Positions 10,794 through 23,690 of a DNA stretch of 64,000 nt are shown here, piece by piece. The position numbers and the translations under genes are program-made. Under the pieces are notes generated by a model that was given only the letters and a program-made list of their open reading frames with translations, was not told where the DNA came from and did no database searches. The DNA comes from Romanomermis culicivorax (lineage: Eukaryota > Nematoda > Enoplea > Mermithida > Mermithidae). Within the stretch, counting starts at the first letter, position 1. Each line of letters opens with the position of its first letter. The stretch covers positions 186,001 through 250,000 of the forward strand of contig CAWUHX010000271.1 in assembly GCA_963922205.1 (NCBI GenBank). Reading direction: 5' to 3'.

Positions 10794-10980
10794 CAGTAAA
10801 TCAGCAACTGTTGCAAGGAGAATTGCATAACTTTTCACTTCTGAAACGGGAAAATCAGGAACAATGGCCAAAAAAATTTCCATGAAGCCTGGAGTAGGTC
10901 GAACAAATGAGAGAATTCTGTAGGATTGTTGACTGTTGAGGAAAAAGTTCATAAGTGGGTTCCTTGCTTCAGCCATGAAC
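10794..10980 (-). CDS. Candidate internal exon, product not recognised
   Basis: About 62 open codons are followed by a strong donor (CTG|GTAAGTC) and preceded by a weak acceptor (AAGTAG). The reading includes RILSFVRPTPGFMEIFLAIV and SEVKSYAILLATVADLL, amphipathic-helix-like sequence with normal codon use, unlike nearby noise. I do not recognise the family. It could be a host exon or a piece of an unrecognised element. Confidence 0.28.
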
Positions 10981-13900
10981 CTACTTAGGGAACTTCCAAA
11001 ATAATGTCTGACTATTTTTTAGGTGTCCTTATTGAGCTAGGGCTGAGAAATTGAGGTGAATTGGGGCGAGAGTCAGACACCCAGTACCTACAGGAATTGA
11101 TGCGGTTCAACATTGATATACAGTATATTTTGGTCACATGCTTTTTAACTATTTTTCAATCTATACTTTCTTGTCAAGTCAAGAAACGCATTAAATCAGA
11201 AAATTGGCAACATTGGAATATCAGTCATCACATGAACATTGCCCTGTATCAAATCCTGTGATTTCAAAACAATCAGCAGGTTTTGCCTATTGGATCTGGT
11301 CAGTTTACTGTAAGGTTGCTCTATTGATCATGGGATCTTGGGAATGCCCTGCAGTGCTTTTGAAACTCTTAATACTTGTAATTGGGGGGAAGGGTTGGTT
11401 AGTAGATGTTTATGTTGCCTTTAAAATTTTACTTAGAGGTAGGCTAAGGATGCAGCAGCTGCAACAGAACAGAACAGCATGGAGCACTTTGGCCAGTGCA
11501 AGAAAATAAGATTTTTTCAAAAGGGGATATATGACATGTGAATAGATTTTATCCAAATCAGGGTCTGAGTGGATCAAGCAGATGAAATTTCGGACTGATC
11601 TGAATGGATAGCATCATAAGGAGGTTGGAAATGTCAGTTTGAATCATGATCTGCAAGGGAACTGACTTGTAAATGAATTCCACTGTTGCTGATCAGAAAT
11701 CCAGGGACTTTACTACATCTGAATATTGCTTGCATTGTCAGAACAATGGCTATACACGATTTTGCACTGTAGGGGATATGACAACCCTATCTACAATAAA
11801 CTAATGTTGTTTGAGCATCAAACATATGTTCTTGTATCAAACATGCATGTCCAATGATGACTAGTCAAATTTGAATGCTTGGGCATCCATTGATTTCAGA
11901 ACTGGTCAAAGAGACTCGGGATCACTAATCTAAACAATATTGTCTGCATTCCATTGTGCACAGAGAAATCATGGACTCCATTGTTGTACTGTAGCCCACT
12001 CCATCAATAACAAGCGGAAAGTACAAAGATATATTTGTACTCACACTAGATACTGCTATGATTTGATGCCCATAAAATGACAGGAATTCATTTTATCAAA
12101 AGGAAATCATGTTCAACAAATGATTGTGATCTAATTCCTGGCTTGATTCATATCCAGTTAGCCATTGGTGCAAAGAAATTCACATCATACAGGATTTCCT
12201 TCTCTTCTTCTTTAATAACTCACAAAAAATATTCAACTAGGCCTGGTTTGAACATATTTGAGTTGTGAACCAGCTTCAAATTATTAAATGGGATTTTAAA
12301 ATGTAGTTAGGGATTATTCCCCATACTGTAGGTTTCTAGAATGACAAGGAGAGGAATATTTGGATAGATATGAAGCAAGTACTTGCATGGTACAGTCCAT
12401 ACGTTTAGGTCTGGGCTTAAGTCCAGGGACATCAGCCACATAACTAGAAAGGGCTATCTTCCTGTACCCAACCTATTAATTACCATAGATCACTCAAAAG
12501 AGCTTGCTACAGGTAAAAGGCTGAACATGGTGCAACAGTTCCCTAGCAGAACTTAACACAACCTTGAGTCACTGATTAGCAACTGGAATGACACAAGCTT
12601 GCAATCAAAAAGCAATCCAATAATATCAGGGAAGGCAAGGGACTTGCAGTGGTAGGGAACCCAATATTCATGTGCCTACTTGGGCTCACTGTTCTAATAG
12701 TAATGTTGATCATAATGATATAAAATATATAAGTAATCTGTAAACTGGTGTGTGCTGTTAGCTACACATTTATTGTGATGATGAATGAACAAACACAATG
12801 TTGTTGAGAGGGACAGCCAAAACACTATAAAAAATACAGGATTGATGAATCACCCTGTTCTAAGGTGAATTGTCGCTTTCCCAATTCACCAATTTTACAT
12901 AGATGTGTGATGACTGCTACCAACAAGTTGATACAAAATATAGTATAATATATAGGAATGAGCTAGATACCCAAATCAAGGTCTGGATCTCTGAAGATGG
13001 ACTTGAATTTCTAAATCTGGATCTAATCATTGAAATTATCAGAAATCTTGATTGATGTGAAGATCTGATGATGCTGTCAAAGCCTGAAATCTGGTCTTTC
13101 TGGCAACTATATTAATACTTCCAGAAAAGTAATTACTCAACTGTGTCACAGTTTAAACGATTTTTGGTGGACCTGTAAATGTGAACTTTGGTAAGTTTTG
13201 TCTGTAAAAACAATTTAAATCATACCTTTGTTTGTTCACTTAACAGATGTTGTTTTACTGACTGAAGAAAAAAACAATTCAATGGTTTAAAAAGTCAAAA
13301 TCTCAAGTTTTTCAAATGCTTTGCACTGACAATGTTCATTGCCTATAATTAGTACAATCAAGCTGGAACATAGCCAAAATGATAGGTTCCCCCCAAAGTT
13401 ATCCCTTACCGTTCCAATGAATCTACTATGTCTCACATCATGTTGACATGAGTAAAACCTTAAAAATATATGTAATGTTCACATTCACCCAAGAAGAGAC
13501 CATCAATGTCATATCAGTGGAGTGAAATAAAAAAAATTAGCGTTTTTGACTTAAGTCTTTTGAGGATGTTTCCCAACTGCAAACCTGAAAAAAGAAAGTA
13601 TATCACATAGAGTTGTAGAGCCGAGCAGGAGCGGCCTTTTTCTATCAGCTAGGATGATGCATGGTACTGGAAACCTAGAGTTACCATTTGAAGAGAGGCT
13701 GTATGTTGTCCATCACCCAACTATTTTATGTGTAATTAAAGAATTACATAAAAAACAAAGAAGCTCAAATTGGAAGCAAACACAAAAAAAACAATAGCAA
13801 TCAATATAATTATTCCAGTATTCAGCACAAATGAAATCAACAACATTCAATGATGTAATAAACAGATAAAATAAACCAATGTAAAAAGAATAAATAAAAT

Positions 13901-14021
13901 TATGTATATTTTTCATAGATTGGTAATGTGTTAGCCAGCATGTCATCAACAAATAAAGGGCTGAAATTTTGTCATTACCCATAAAAAAGACCACTTATTA
14001 ATCCCAATCGATTCCTAACAT
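10981..14021. other. No supported gene in 3 kb
   Basis: AT-rich sequence with scattered short frames. I see no recognisable domain, RNA gene or tandem repeat. Confidence 0.4.
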
Positions 14022-14108
14022 ACAGTCAACAATGATATTGTCTCCACACAAAATTCTGCATGTGTACTTCTAGCATTTCTGCCTTACAAGCATTTGAAAA
14101 AAGACTAT
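14022..14108 (+). repeat. Dispersed repeat, copy 1
   Basis: About 87 bp (CAGTCAACAATGATATTGTC through AAGACTATA) recurs in the same direction at 15600-15690 at roughly 80 percent identity. Both share the exact 20-mer AAAATTCTGCATGTGTACTT. The two copies bracket 1.5 kb with no gene. Confidence 0.6.
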
Positions 14109-15189
14109 AGTGTCATATGCTCAAATGCACATGAACTGCACGTCAGAAAAATAACACTTGGTGGGGGGCTCAAACTCTTCCACTTCTGCATACAAGGCAG
14201 ACTCACTATCCAACTGTGCCAACTGAGGCAAATTAATGGTTGAAGTGGTGTTGGTGAGTGCAGGGCATGGTGCGTAATGTACCACCAGACAAAATAGTAC
14301 AACATTAGTCTCATGATTTTGCTTTCGATTTTGAAGTGGTAGCTGTATGTAGCTTCCTGCTTCTCTGAATTCAAGATACATAGTGACAAAACTCTTAACT
14401 CCATATGAATGATGCAGTAATCTGCTCAAAGTATATTCAATACAAAAAAAATCAGTAAGCTTATTACTGATCAACAAAAAATAATTTTGTTATTGAACAG
14501 CAACCAGTACAATTGAAAATTATCTCCTCTATAACATGATTTAGCAGTCTAAATTTCTCGAGTAGCATTCAGATATTGATTGAGATTTTCAAAAATCACT
14601 GTTGATCAGTATGCTATTTATTTCAGAAAATCCGCCCGTCTTAACCTCATTGAGAAATCAAGTGTTTTGTGGCAGTATAAAGTTTTTCACTGGGTAAACA
14701 TTGTGTATCATATCGAATTGAACAGACTTTCTTGGTTTTACTGCATTTATCATTCCAATTTAAATGAGCTATAGTCTGTTTTTTCAAATGCTTGTAACTG
14801 AAAAAAGACGACATAAACTATACATTGCTTGTTTAATTACCACACATGTGCACTCTATACTGTATCATAGACAGCAATCAAAGTTTGATTGAATTCAAGG
14901 CTATTTGTTAGGAAAATGTTGGTGATCCGAAAAAAATCATTAATGTGATTCAATAAAAAAAAAATTAGGGAGTTAGGATCATGATGCAATTGGTGTGCTT
15001 TGGAAAGTTGAAGTATCAAAATCTCATGCAACAACCTACACCACCAGTCATTTGCCTGCTTTTTTCTGTGCAAACTGAATATTGTTTTAGCCATGTCTAA
15101 TTTTTTTGGATATTTCTTGCACCAGACCAAAATTATTGTTAAGGGTTATCAAATTTATTCATTAGTTTAGTCACAGTTTACCAGGTCCT

Positions 15190-15715
15190 ATGAATCAATA
15201 CCTAACATACAGTAAACAATTAGGGTGCACCCCAATATTGAGTTTTTGATAGCTGGCCCAGGCAGACACAGGCTTTCATCCTCTCTGAGTATATAAAATG
15301 TGTAGATGAGCTTGGAACACTGCTTGCCTACCCATTTTTTCATTTTCAAAATGCTGTTGGTGCTAGTGGAGAAAATGAAGAGGTGGGCCTATTCCATTAT
15401 GAGGTATTTAGCCCAAGAAGCCCTGTGTGTTAAACAGATGCCAGCCTTTTGAATGTAGTCTACATTAGGCAGTAATAAGCACTGGAAGAACACCTCTCAT
15501 ATAAGGTGGGCACTTATACTACATAGTCCTAAAAGCCTGCCTTTCTGGATATAGGAAAATCGGTAGGTGTACCCCCAAAACTTTGAAAAAAGGAAAAAAT
15601 AAGTCAACAATCACATTGTCTTGACACAAAATTCTGCATGTGTACTTACATTCTGAATTTCTGTGTCACAAGCATTCAAAAAAACAGTATAAGTTGGTTC
15701 GAAAATCATATGGGG
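15190..15715 (+). repeat. Dispersed repeat, copy 2, split by an insertion
   Basis: The head (CCTAACATACAGTAAACAA, near 15197-15215) and the body (AGTCAACAATCACATTGTC onward, from 15601) correspond to one continuous stretch near 14018 onward. They are separated here by about 385 bp. Confidence 0.5.
15216..15599. mobile_element. Short insertion element inside the dispersed repeat
   Basis: This is the segment present in copy 2 but absent from copy 1 of the repeat above. It starts TTAGGGTGCACCCCAATATT and ends near GTAGGTGTACCCCCAAAACT. Each end carries a GGTGYACC-type palindrome, suggesting a small terminal-repeat element without coding capacity. Confidence 0.4.
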
Positions 15716-16289
15716 CGGAAATGAAATTCCCCATTTTTAATAGCAACGTTACTAAATTTTATCAGTGGACTAAATGAAACAGGGCAATGAGAGTTTTTCT
15801 AAATTTCTCAATAGAGTTTCTACTAATTTATCAAATTATCTTTAATTTTTTTAAATTTTATTTACAAAATTAATACACTTGTTTATCAAAATTTAGTTTT
15901 TGCCTTACTCGATTTTTTGGATTGTTATCCCCCTTTGTTCTTCTATCTGTTTGACTCACCTGATGATGATTTTTTTTCATTGATCTAAAGGAAGAAAATA
16001 TAAAATTAATGCACAAAACCCTTAGACTCTGGATCCTAATCCTAATGTTACAGTAACCTGTAACTTGCATACCACATCACAATTTTAACAACCTCACCAA
16101 ATTGGCGAAGCATGCCCTGGACCCCAACTGAGAATATTTGGATTCCAAATTACCATTTCCAGCAAAAATATCATTTTTAGAACTAAGTTTATGAAAGCTC
16201 TATGATTCCAACCTTCTGGTGTGATCCTTACTCTTGATTTAAAACATGACTACAGGGAGAATTTAGTTTTTACAGCATTTAATAATTTA
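15716..16289. other. No gene seen
   Basis: AT-rich sequence. An LTR for the following retroelement may lie here, but no matching copy was identified downstream. Confidence 0.35.
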
Positions 16290-16920
16290 ACTGTGCATGC
16301 AGGTCAAAATCATAGAGAATTTAGACAAACTCCTAGTGAATGTCAGTTATTAGAGCCTCTATAGCAAGCATTTCTTTGCCCATCAATCTATAGGGATATG
16401 TACAATCCTTACATTCCTTCTCATCACTTTAAGCAACAACAGTCCCCATGAGAATAGTATTCACTGGGTGCAAAATGATGGAGCAAGATTGTTTGAGGCT
16501 GCAGTTGCAGAAGCCGAAAAACAGAACTTACAAAAAGACAATATCTTATATGAAAACAATCCATCCTTTCAAGTATTAGCAAATTTCCTTACTTAATCAA
16601 CAAACTTAGTCCAAAGGTTAAGCATGGTCAATTTAGCAGGAAACTCAACTTCTGAGACGGCAGGTGGTCAGAGAATCATTCAAGATAATAACCAATGATC
16701 AAGACCTGAAAATCTATTTTGCCCAAGAAATGATTCTAGTAATTCTCAAAATAGGACAGTCACTCCCCAAGCATTTAATTAAATGGGTGGTCACATCAAT
16801 TGCATGATACATAATAACAATAACTGCCGTCACTAACTTTGAAGGTCATCAGAAGGAACAGTTCATTGTTCTAGATATGGTCAAATGGGGCTTTACTCCT
16901 CCACTTTGTCCAATGCTAAA
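16290..16920 (+). pseudogene. gypsy gag remnant with nucleocapsid-like end
   Basis: Readable stretches include QNHREFRQTPSE, GARLFEAAVAEAEKQNLQ and, near 16840-16910, knuckle-like CSRYGQMGLYSSTL, which follows the CCHC spacing poorly. Its place at the 5' side of pol supports gag. It is a fossil and strongly decayed. Confidence 0.45.
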
Positions 16921-18029
16921 AAAACCTAGGAATACCAGATTTTATCATCCAACCCATAATACATAGTGTGGTCGATTGTCATGAGTGCAAATGTCAGCCC
17001 ATGGAATTTCAAACTCAAGAAATTTAGGGGATGCCATCCTTGGATATTGAGGATTCAATGATCAGTTATTGGTTGCCAATTCTTATGGGCCAAAGGGGTC
17101 AGTGTCTGGGACCATCACTGATCAGATAAACCTCTGGAAATGTGATAATTATGATCTGGCTATAGAAATTTCCTACATGAAGCCTCATGCAGATATTTGT
17201 ATGGCCAAATATACCTGGAATTTTTATTTTGAGACTGGACAAAACTCTTTGTTTGTGAGTGGTTGGACTGGGTCTAATCAGAAATCTTAATGGTGATATT
17301 ACCACTACTGCCTCCCATCGAGGTGCTGGCAATGTTTGTGAAGAAGCTCCAGAAGTAACAGAAAATTCTGCTCAAAGTTTTTGGTGACCAATTCAAATGG
17401 GGATCTTGCTTGTGGAATTCACTATAGACAGCAGGCTCATTATCGCAATAAAACAAAAATTCTGAACAAAATGCTTTACAGGATTCATGATTTTTTTCAG
17501 CTCAAGGGAGAGGTCATAATTTTAACCACTCTTCTAGGAGCCAATCGATGGGAGTAGTTCATCCTCAAATTTTTAATCAGGCAGCTGTAGCAACTCCCAA
17601 TATATGTCAAATTATTGATTGTGCACATAACCAAGGTTTTGGAAGCCAGCAACAGCAGATGGTGATCACCAGACAGGGACCCTGGGAATTAATGGCAGAA
17701 TGATTGATTCAATAAATGATGCCCTGGGCTGCTTGTAGAGTAGAAGTTTTTTTTTTCAGAAAAGATAATGCAGCACCAGTCAACCCAAATAGATTCAAGA
17801 ATTGATCAAGGAGAAAATGAAAATTTCAGTTGTCAACTTTCTCGACCTCAGCATCTGGCTGAACCTATTGAATTTAATCAAAACACTTTTTCGTCTTCTA
17901 TGTAGAAATACTGGTCAAAGTCTCATATAAGTGCTACAAAACTTATTCTCACTTACTGTGTTTTATCTTCTTTATAGCATCATTTTACTTCTTTCATTTT
18001 TTGTTGATCATTCATTGGGTGAGCCTTTC

Positions 18030-19680
18030 TATCAATGTGGTTCTTCTTGAGATGGTTGTGCCCTATGGTTCCAAAAATGACACAATGCATACCACCACCA
18101 TTACTTGTAGCTGAAAAGGACGACATCAAGTTAAATGTTTGGTCAATGAATGAACATTTTTCAAGGAATCGAGCAGTTTTCACAAATACAGGATTCTTTG
18201 GCATTGTCTCTGACACCACTGTTTAGAATATTGTTACTCAAGTACTTGCAGACAAGTTTGGTCAAATAAATATTATGGAGGAAATGATTTGATCAAATTT
18301 GGACAAGGAGTATGGATGACTTATCAGACATTGGATTTTGAATTCTGCTGGTGTTGTAAAGGCAGATGCGAATCAGTTCAAAATTTTCTCATGGAACTAT
18401 AAAACAGTTGCAGCAATACATCACAAATTAACTATTAGCAATCTCAGGAATACTGGAGGCTGTCCACTAAATGTCGCAGGTGCAATCATTTAGAACGCTA
18501 CAAAATTCACACATTATTGTCTTTCAGCTTTGGTATGAAGCTTTACAAATCATATCAGGCAAGATTGTGTAATTGTGGATGAAAAGCAAGGAGCTTTTCA
18601 ACTTGTTGCTCTTATTCCCAATTGCCACTTAGGAAATGCTTATTCTATGGAACAAGGACCAGCTTTGCATGTTGGAGCAATGATCAGATATTTTTGCCTC
18701 AAATGTGCACATCTGTTTTCACTGTTGCATTGTCAGACAAAGATCCCTTGAATCGGAAATTGCAATTTTTGTATGATAAAATTATGCAACAAGAGAGTCA
18801 AATCGTCAATATGGATGGAATGGTTCCGCTCCCCCAAACAGCATCTTAATTTATTCACCCTTTTTGTGGCCCCTGGTACAAAAGATGCTAGTGAAAGTTC
18901 ATCAAATGTAGACTGCAACCATCACTTAATTGGGATTTATGATGCAATTAAGACTGGGTGGTGAACATCCACAGGACCTGTACATGTCACTACAATTCCC
19001 TGTGTTATTCAGTTGCAAGGAAAATTTGACGTACAAGCTTTCAACTCTCCCTGTTTTAGCAACCAACAAGCCAACTTAAAGTATACATTTGGTTCAGAGT
19101 GGAGTTATTTTTAAAAAATTTCTATCATGGAAAGTGCACTGATTGGTCTCACAAGATATTCAGCATGTTTATCACTAGACCCAACAGTAGTGTATCAATC
19201 ATTCACAGGAATTAGGAAAATGACAGCTGAAATCAATGAAGGTGCAGTTAATTTGTTAGAAAAGGTTAGTGAAACAGGTGTGAAGACTTTAATTAAGGCT
19301 ACATATTATGTAGTTTCTGGTCCCTTAAAATCAGTCTTAGACATCTTGATTGTTCTAGCAGTTATAGGCGTTTTGACCTCAATAAGCTATTTACTTTTTT
19401 GTCACTATCTCAGTGACTGATTGGTACAATGTTGCAGTTGTGCTTGTGAGGAACCAAGTAGTGCACTGATTGTTTGATTCTCAGAATTGCAAGATCCAGA
19501 AAATGTCAAAAATATAGAAAATTTATCATCAGAACATACATCTAGCAAACCAGTTTATACTGATATGTTGAAGAAACTATTTTGTCCCTGGTTATCTAGG
19601 AAAATTCAGCCAATTGATGCAAATAGACCATCTACACATCAAATCTCAACTTCAAGCTCATTTCTCAACTGACTCAAGAT
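18030..19680 (+). pseudogene. Membrane-anchored reading frame between gag and protease of the gypsy fossil
   Basis: This 1.6-kb coding-like stretch ends with an amphipathic region and then a strong transmembrane segment (VLDILIVLAVIGVLTSISYL, 19340-19400), followed by a short Cys-rich and charged tail. That layout resembles an envelope-type protein, but I recognise no envelope family. Most gypsy elements with env carry it downstream of integrase, so its place here is unusual. It may also be a separate element. Broken. Confidence 0.35.
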
Positions 19681-19859
19681 ATGTGTTCTACTAGTGATGA
19701 CTGGCTCAACAAAGATGTTGAGAACCCCATAACAACATTAATATATAGTGCCTTGGATAGATATTACCTCATAGGCAAGGACTAAGCTATCAAATGAGGC
19801 TGCCAACTGTTACTACCAATGATAAGAAGTTACAAAATATTTATAAGTCAAACCACTTC

Positions 19860-20370
19860 TTGCTTACAATAAAAAATAAATCATGGGTCCCATCAGAGTT
19901 TCTCCATGTTCATGTTGTAAAAACTCGGCTAATGATCTTTTACTTGGGACTGATTTCTTGAGACGATCAGCAAGGACATAATTACATTGCTAAAATGCTT
20001 GTAGTGACTTTGATATGGTTATAGCACCAATAAAAAATCCTATAATTTTTTTACCAGATGCTACTCATGAGATTGTAGTTTTGGCAGAGACCACATATGT
20101 TCCACCAAAAACAATTAATTTCACTGATTTTAATGCAGCAATTTGTATTCCCAAAGAAATTCACTGATTTTTGAAGCTTTGACAATGTTTTCAGTTCATT
20201 ATCATTTGCAAGTCGCATTTTGTTCAGTCAGACCATACTGGGGATTAATTCCAGTCAATGTTCCTATCTCTATGGATAGTTCTATCACCCTGTACCAAGG
20301 GACTAGAGTTGGAAAGATTTGTACCTATCTGAATTTACGTTCCGATCGGCCAATTGAATGCAGAATACAT
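19860..20370 (+). pseudogene. gypsy aspartic protease region, fossil
   Basis: The motif DLLLGTDFLR matches the C-terminal I/LLGxDFL signature of gypsy retropepsins, followed by linker sequence leading into reverse transcriptase. The DTG active site is not seen clearly. Confidence 0.6.
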
Positions 20371-20539
20371 GCTGTTAGTTGATCAGTCCTCTTGTGTCCC
20401 AATGGAAAAATGATAAAGCCACAATTCTGTCACCAAATTCTGAATTTGACGATGATATTGAGAATGCTCACCCATCCATTGTTCAATGTCACGAATTTTG
20501 TACCTTAATGAATGAATATTTGTCAGTGTTTGATATGGA

Positions 20540-21230
20540 TGGAAACCATCTTCTCCATACTACTTTCACCAAACATCACATTGAAATCCAACTCGTCAAA
20601 TTCCATAATGGGCACAATGTAAGCAATAAAAAAACATTAACATTGAAGTTCAAAAAGTGATGGAAAAAGGAGTTATTTCACCTTTTCAAAGCCCATGGGC
20701 TAGACCAGTAGTTTTAGTACCCAAAAAGGCCAGATGATTTCAATCTAGCATAAACTTCAGAAATTAAATTCCATCACCGGAAAGGATACTTATCCATTAC
20801 CCAGTATTGATGACATTTTCAATGCCATGAAAGGAGCTACCCTATTTTTCCACTTTAGATAAGCCTGGGGTATTGACAGACATCTGTCCCCCATAAAGAT
20901 AAAGAAAAAATTTGACTTTTATCACTTACAATAGTGTATATGAATTTGATTTTCTACCTTTTGGCCTTTGTAATGCACCAGCAATTTTCAAATGCTTGAT
21001 GGACCTCCTCTTGAGTGCACTCCAATGGTTGATGTGCCTTGTTTACATCCACAGTATTTTGACCTTCAGTCAAACTTTAGGTGAGCATCAATTGCAGCTC
21101 AAAGAAGTATTTTGTCATTTGCAGGGCACTGGATTGAAGCTCCAACTGGAAAAATGTCATTCTCTTAAATCACTCAGAATTGAGCCATGGGATAAAAAAG
21201 TTAGCAGTGTTGAGAATTTTCCTACATGAA
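20540..21230 (+). pseudogene. gypsy reverse transcriptase, fossil
   Basis: Recognisable blocks include FTKHHIEIQ, EKGVISPFQSPWARPVVLVP, YPLPSIDDIFNAMKGATLF, YEFDFLPFGLCNAPAIF and the KLQLEKC block near the thumb. Order and wording are typical of Ty3/gypsy. Confidence 0.85.
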
Positions 21231-21960
21231 TCAATATCGACCAATAATGCAGCTTCTTAGGCTTAGCTAGCTACTATCATGGTTTATTAAAGATTTTTCC
21301 AAAATTGCATTCCCTTATATCATCTACTCGAGAAAGCTCAAAAATACCAATGATTATGTCAGTTGGCTTTTGACATCTTAAAAGACAGTTTGATTACTGC
21401 CCCACTTTTGGTTCACATAAATTTTCATGCACCATTTTTCTACACACCCATGCATCAAATGAAGGTTAGGGTGTCATTTTGTCACCAAATACCAGCCCAA
21501 CAACTGATAGCCTATGCTAGTTGTAGCTTGTCGTAAGCAGAGAAAAATTTCTCAGTTTCAGAGCAAGAAGCTTAAGCAGTAATTTGGGCAGTTAAATATT
21601 TTTGCAAGAACTTATATCAACAGTGGCTCACTATTCCCACAGATCATTCTGCACTACAGAGCATTTTCTCAAAACCCAATCGCTCAGGATGATTGCTAGA
21701 TGGGGGTTAGCACTTCAGGAATTTTAAGAGATAAATATCAAGCACTGCAATGGAAGAATCAACAAATGATGACACCCTATCAAGAAACCCTCTACCAGAG
21801 TTAAATAACAAAAATATAGTCGAATTTCAATCGAATGCCATTACTCTATCAAAAATATTAAAATCTGCCTATGGTCGAAAAACTCTTGACTGTCACAAAT
21901 CTTGGCGCAGAAGAAATCTCAACAACCACAGACATACCAGAGATGAATGAAAGAAGAAAA
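21231..21960 (+). pseudogene. gypsy RT thumb and RNase H region, fossil
   Basis: Includes FSVSEQEA, VIWAVKYFCKNLYQQWLTIP followed by TDHSALQ, and DDTLSRNPL, the standard gypsy RNase H landmarks ending with a D-ALSR-type motif. Confidence 0.75.
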
Positions 21961-22123
21961 ATCAGAAGGAAAAAATTTTCATAAAATGCTGGAAAACGAT
22001 CAGTTCTACAGTCCAATTGTGGCATTTTTGCATCCAGAAAATATACCTGAAAATCTAAGATTAGCCTGGAAAATTATCCCATTAGCACCTCAATTTACAA
22101 TTGAGGACAATATTCTATATTCT

Positions 22124-22994
22124 TTAGTGTCCATGTACCAAAGTGCAATTCTTTGTTGCAAGACTAATTTGTTCAATAAACCAAGGATCACACAGCTTAA
22201 CAGCTCATTCTAAATGATTGCAGGAGAATATCTGTGCAAATTCGAGAACCATCACACTACCTCCTGCAACACAAATGCACAATTCAGAATGTACAAATCT
22301 AACCCTCAATGCAGCATATTGTACAAATTGTGCAGTGAAAAGGTACATTGGACGTCGAACAAATTGCGAAAGCACACTTATCTTTCAAAAAACATGTGCA
22401 GTGAGGTGTAGAAATGCCCATTAAAAAGTGTGCATTGTGCAAAAGCACCCCTCACCTTCTTTTTTTCTGCAAGTGACCCCTGATAGAGCCCCTGCTCATA
22501 TGTCTATAAATAAACAAACACCTAACAACTGTTCTGATGAATTTTCTATTCATTGCAATCCTAATAAAGGAGAAATGCAGCTCACTGTTTATAATAATTT
22601 GCATCAAGTTCCAAAAGTCTCTTTGATGGGAACAGTTGTTTCATGTCTGTCTATTTATAGGCATATGAGCATGAGGGGGGGGTGACATAGGGAAAAAAGG
22701 TAATGTGCATTTCTACGGCTCACTGCACATGTTCTTTAAAACACAGGGATGCTTTCCCACTTAGACCAAGGTGCAATGTGCCTCTTCATCCTCAATTTGT
22801 ACAATATACTGCATTGAGCCTAGGATTTGTACATTCTGAATTGTGCATTGGTGTCACGGGAGATAATGGGGAACTTGCACAGATATTTTCCTGCAATCAT
22901 GTAAATGAGCTGTTAGGCTATGTGATCCTTGAGGTATTGAACAAATTAGCCCCTGCAACAAAATAACTGCACTCTGGTACACTGACACTTCTGG
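22124..22994. mobile_element. Palindromic (foldback/long-TIR) element inserted in gypsy pol
   Basis: The left arm from AGTGTCCATGTACCAAAGTG (22125) to about 22440 is matched in reverse by 22690-22994. Shared blocks include GCACAATTCAGAATGTACAA, TATTGTACAAATTG, AACATGTGCAGTGAG and TAACAGCTCATT. The arms are about 300 bp and differ by substitutions and small gaps. A further inner pair (CATATGTCTATAAATA near 22497 and its reverse near 22653) makes almost the whole unit foldable. No transposase is present, and the target duplication is unclear. Confidence 0.8.
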
Positions 22995-23690
22995 AGATTC
23001 AAGCTTATATTGAACAAGAGATTTTGGAGGCCTGTCATGATGATGTCTTTTCAGGACATTTTCGCCTCACAAAAATATTGGCTAGGGTACAATCACATTC
23101 TCATTAACCTACATTATTTCGAGATGTTAGAGACCATTGCCTAAATTGTCTCACTTGTACTATGAAAAATCACCATCTAAGAAGGATGAGCTGCACTAGT
23201 TCCTCTTCCAGTCACTGAACCCTTTGATTGGGTTGCTATGGACATTTTGGGTGCTCTTCCGATGAATGAAAACGAAAATAAATACCTTATTGTTTTAGAG
23301 AATACTTACAAAATTTTTCACAGCAATTGCAGAAGCAGTTGCTCAAGTCTTTGTGCCAGAAATCATTTTACGATTTGGGGTGCCTTTAACATTCTTGTCT
23401 GACAGGGCAACGAATTTTTTATCTGATTTAATGCTACCAATCTGTGAGATTTGTGGTAATCGGAAAATTAATACTAGCCCTTATCATCCTGAAACTGATG
23501 GGTTAGTCGAAATATTCAACAAAACCATAGACACAATAATTTCAATGTATATAAAAAAGCACACAGACTTGAACACTTATCTGCCTTATGCATGCTTTGC
23601 CTATAAAACTGTGCCTCAGAAATCGATGAATACTCAGCATTCTTCCTGCTTTTGGCCAAAATCCAAATTTGCCCATTGACCCTACTATAC
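22980..23690 (+). pseudogene. gypsy integrase: H2C2 zinc finger and catalytic core, fossil
   Basis: The HHCC finger is readable (FSGHFRLTKILARVQ then HCLNCLTCTMKNHH), followed by FDWVAMDILGALP, GVPLTFLSDRATNF and SPYHPETDGLVEIFNKTI, carrying the D, D and E positions of the core. Confidence 0.85.

Noticed and set aside
11204-11509. 101-codon plus-strand frame
   Set aside because: It has no recognisable domain, ordinary AT-rich composition, and overlaps another unrelated frame.
14105-14477. 118-codon minus-strand frame as a gene
   Set aside because: It overlaps another frame of similar length and has no recognisable domain or convincing splice signals. It also starts at the edge of a dispersed repeat.
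22428-22685. 85-codon frame in the palindromic element as its transposase
   Set aside because: It lies in the spacer and inner inverted pair, has no motif, and is best explained by chance.
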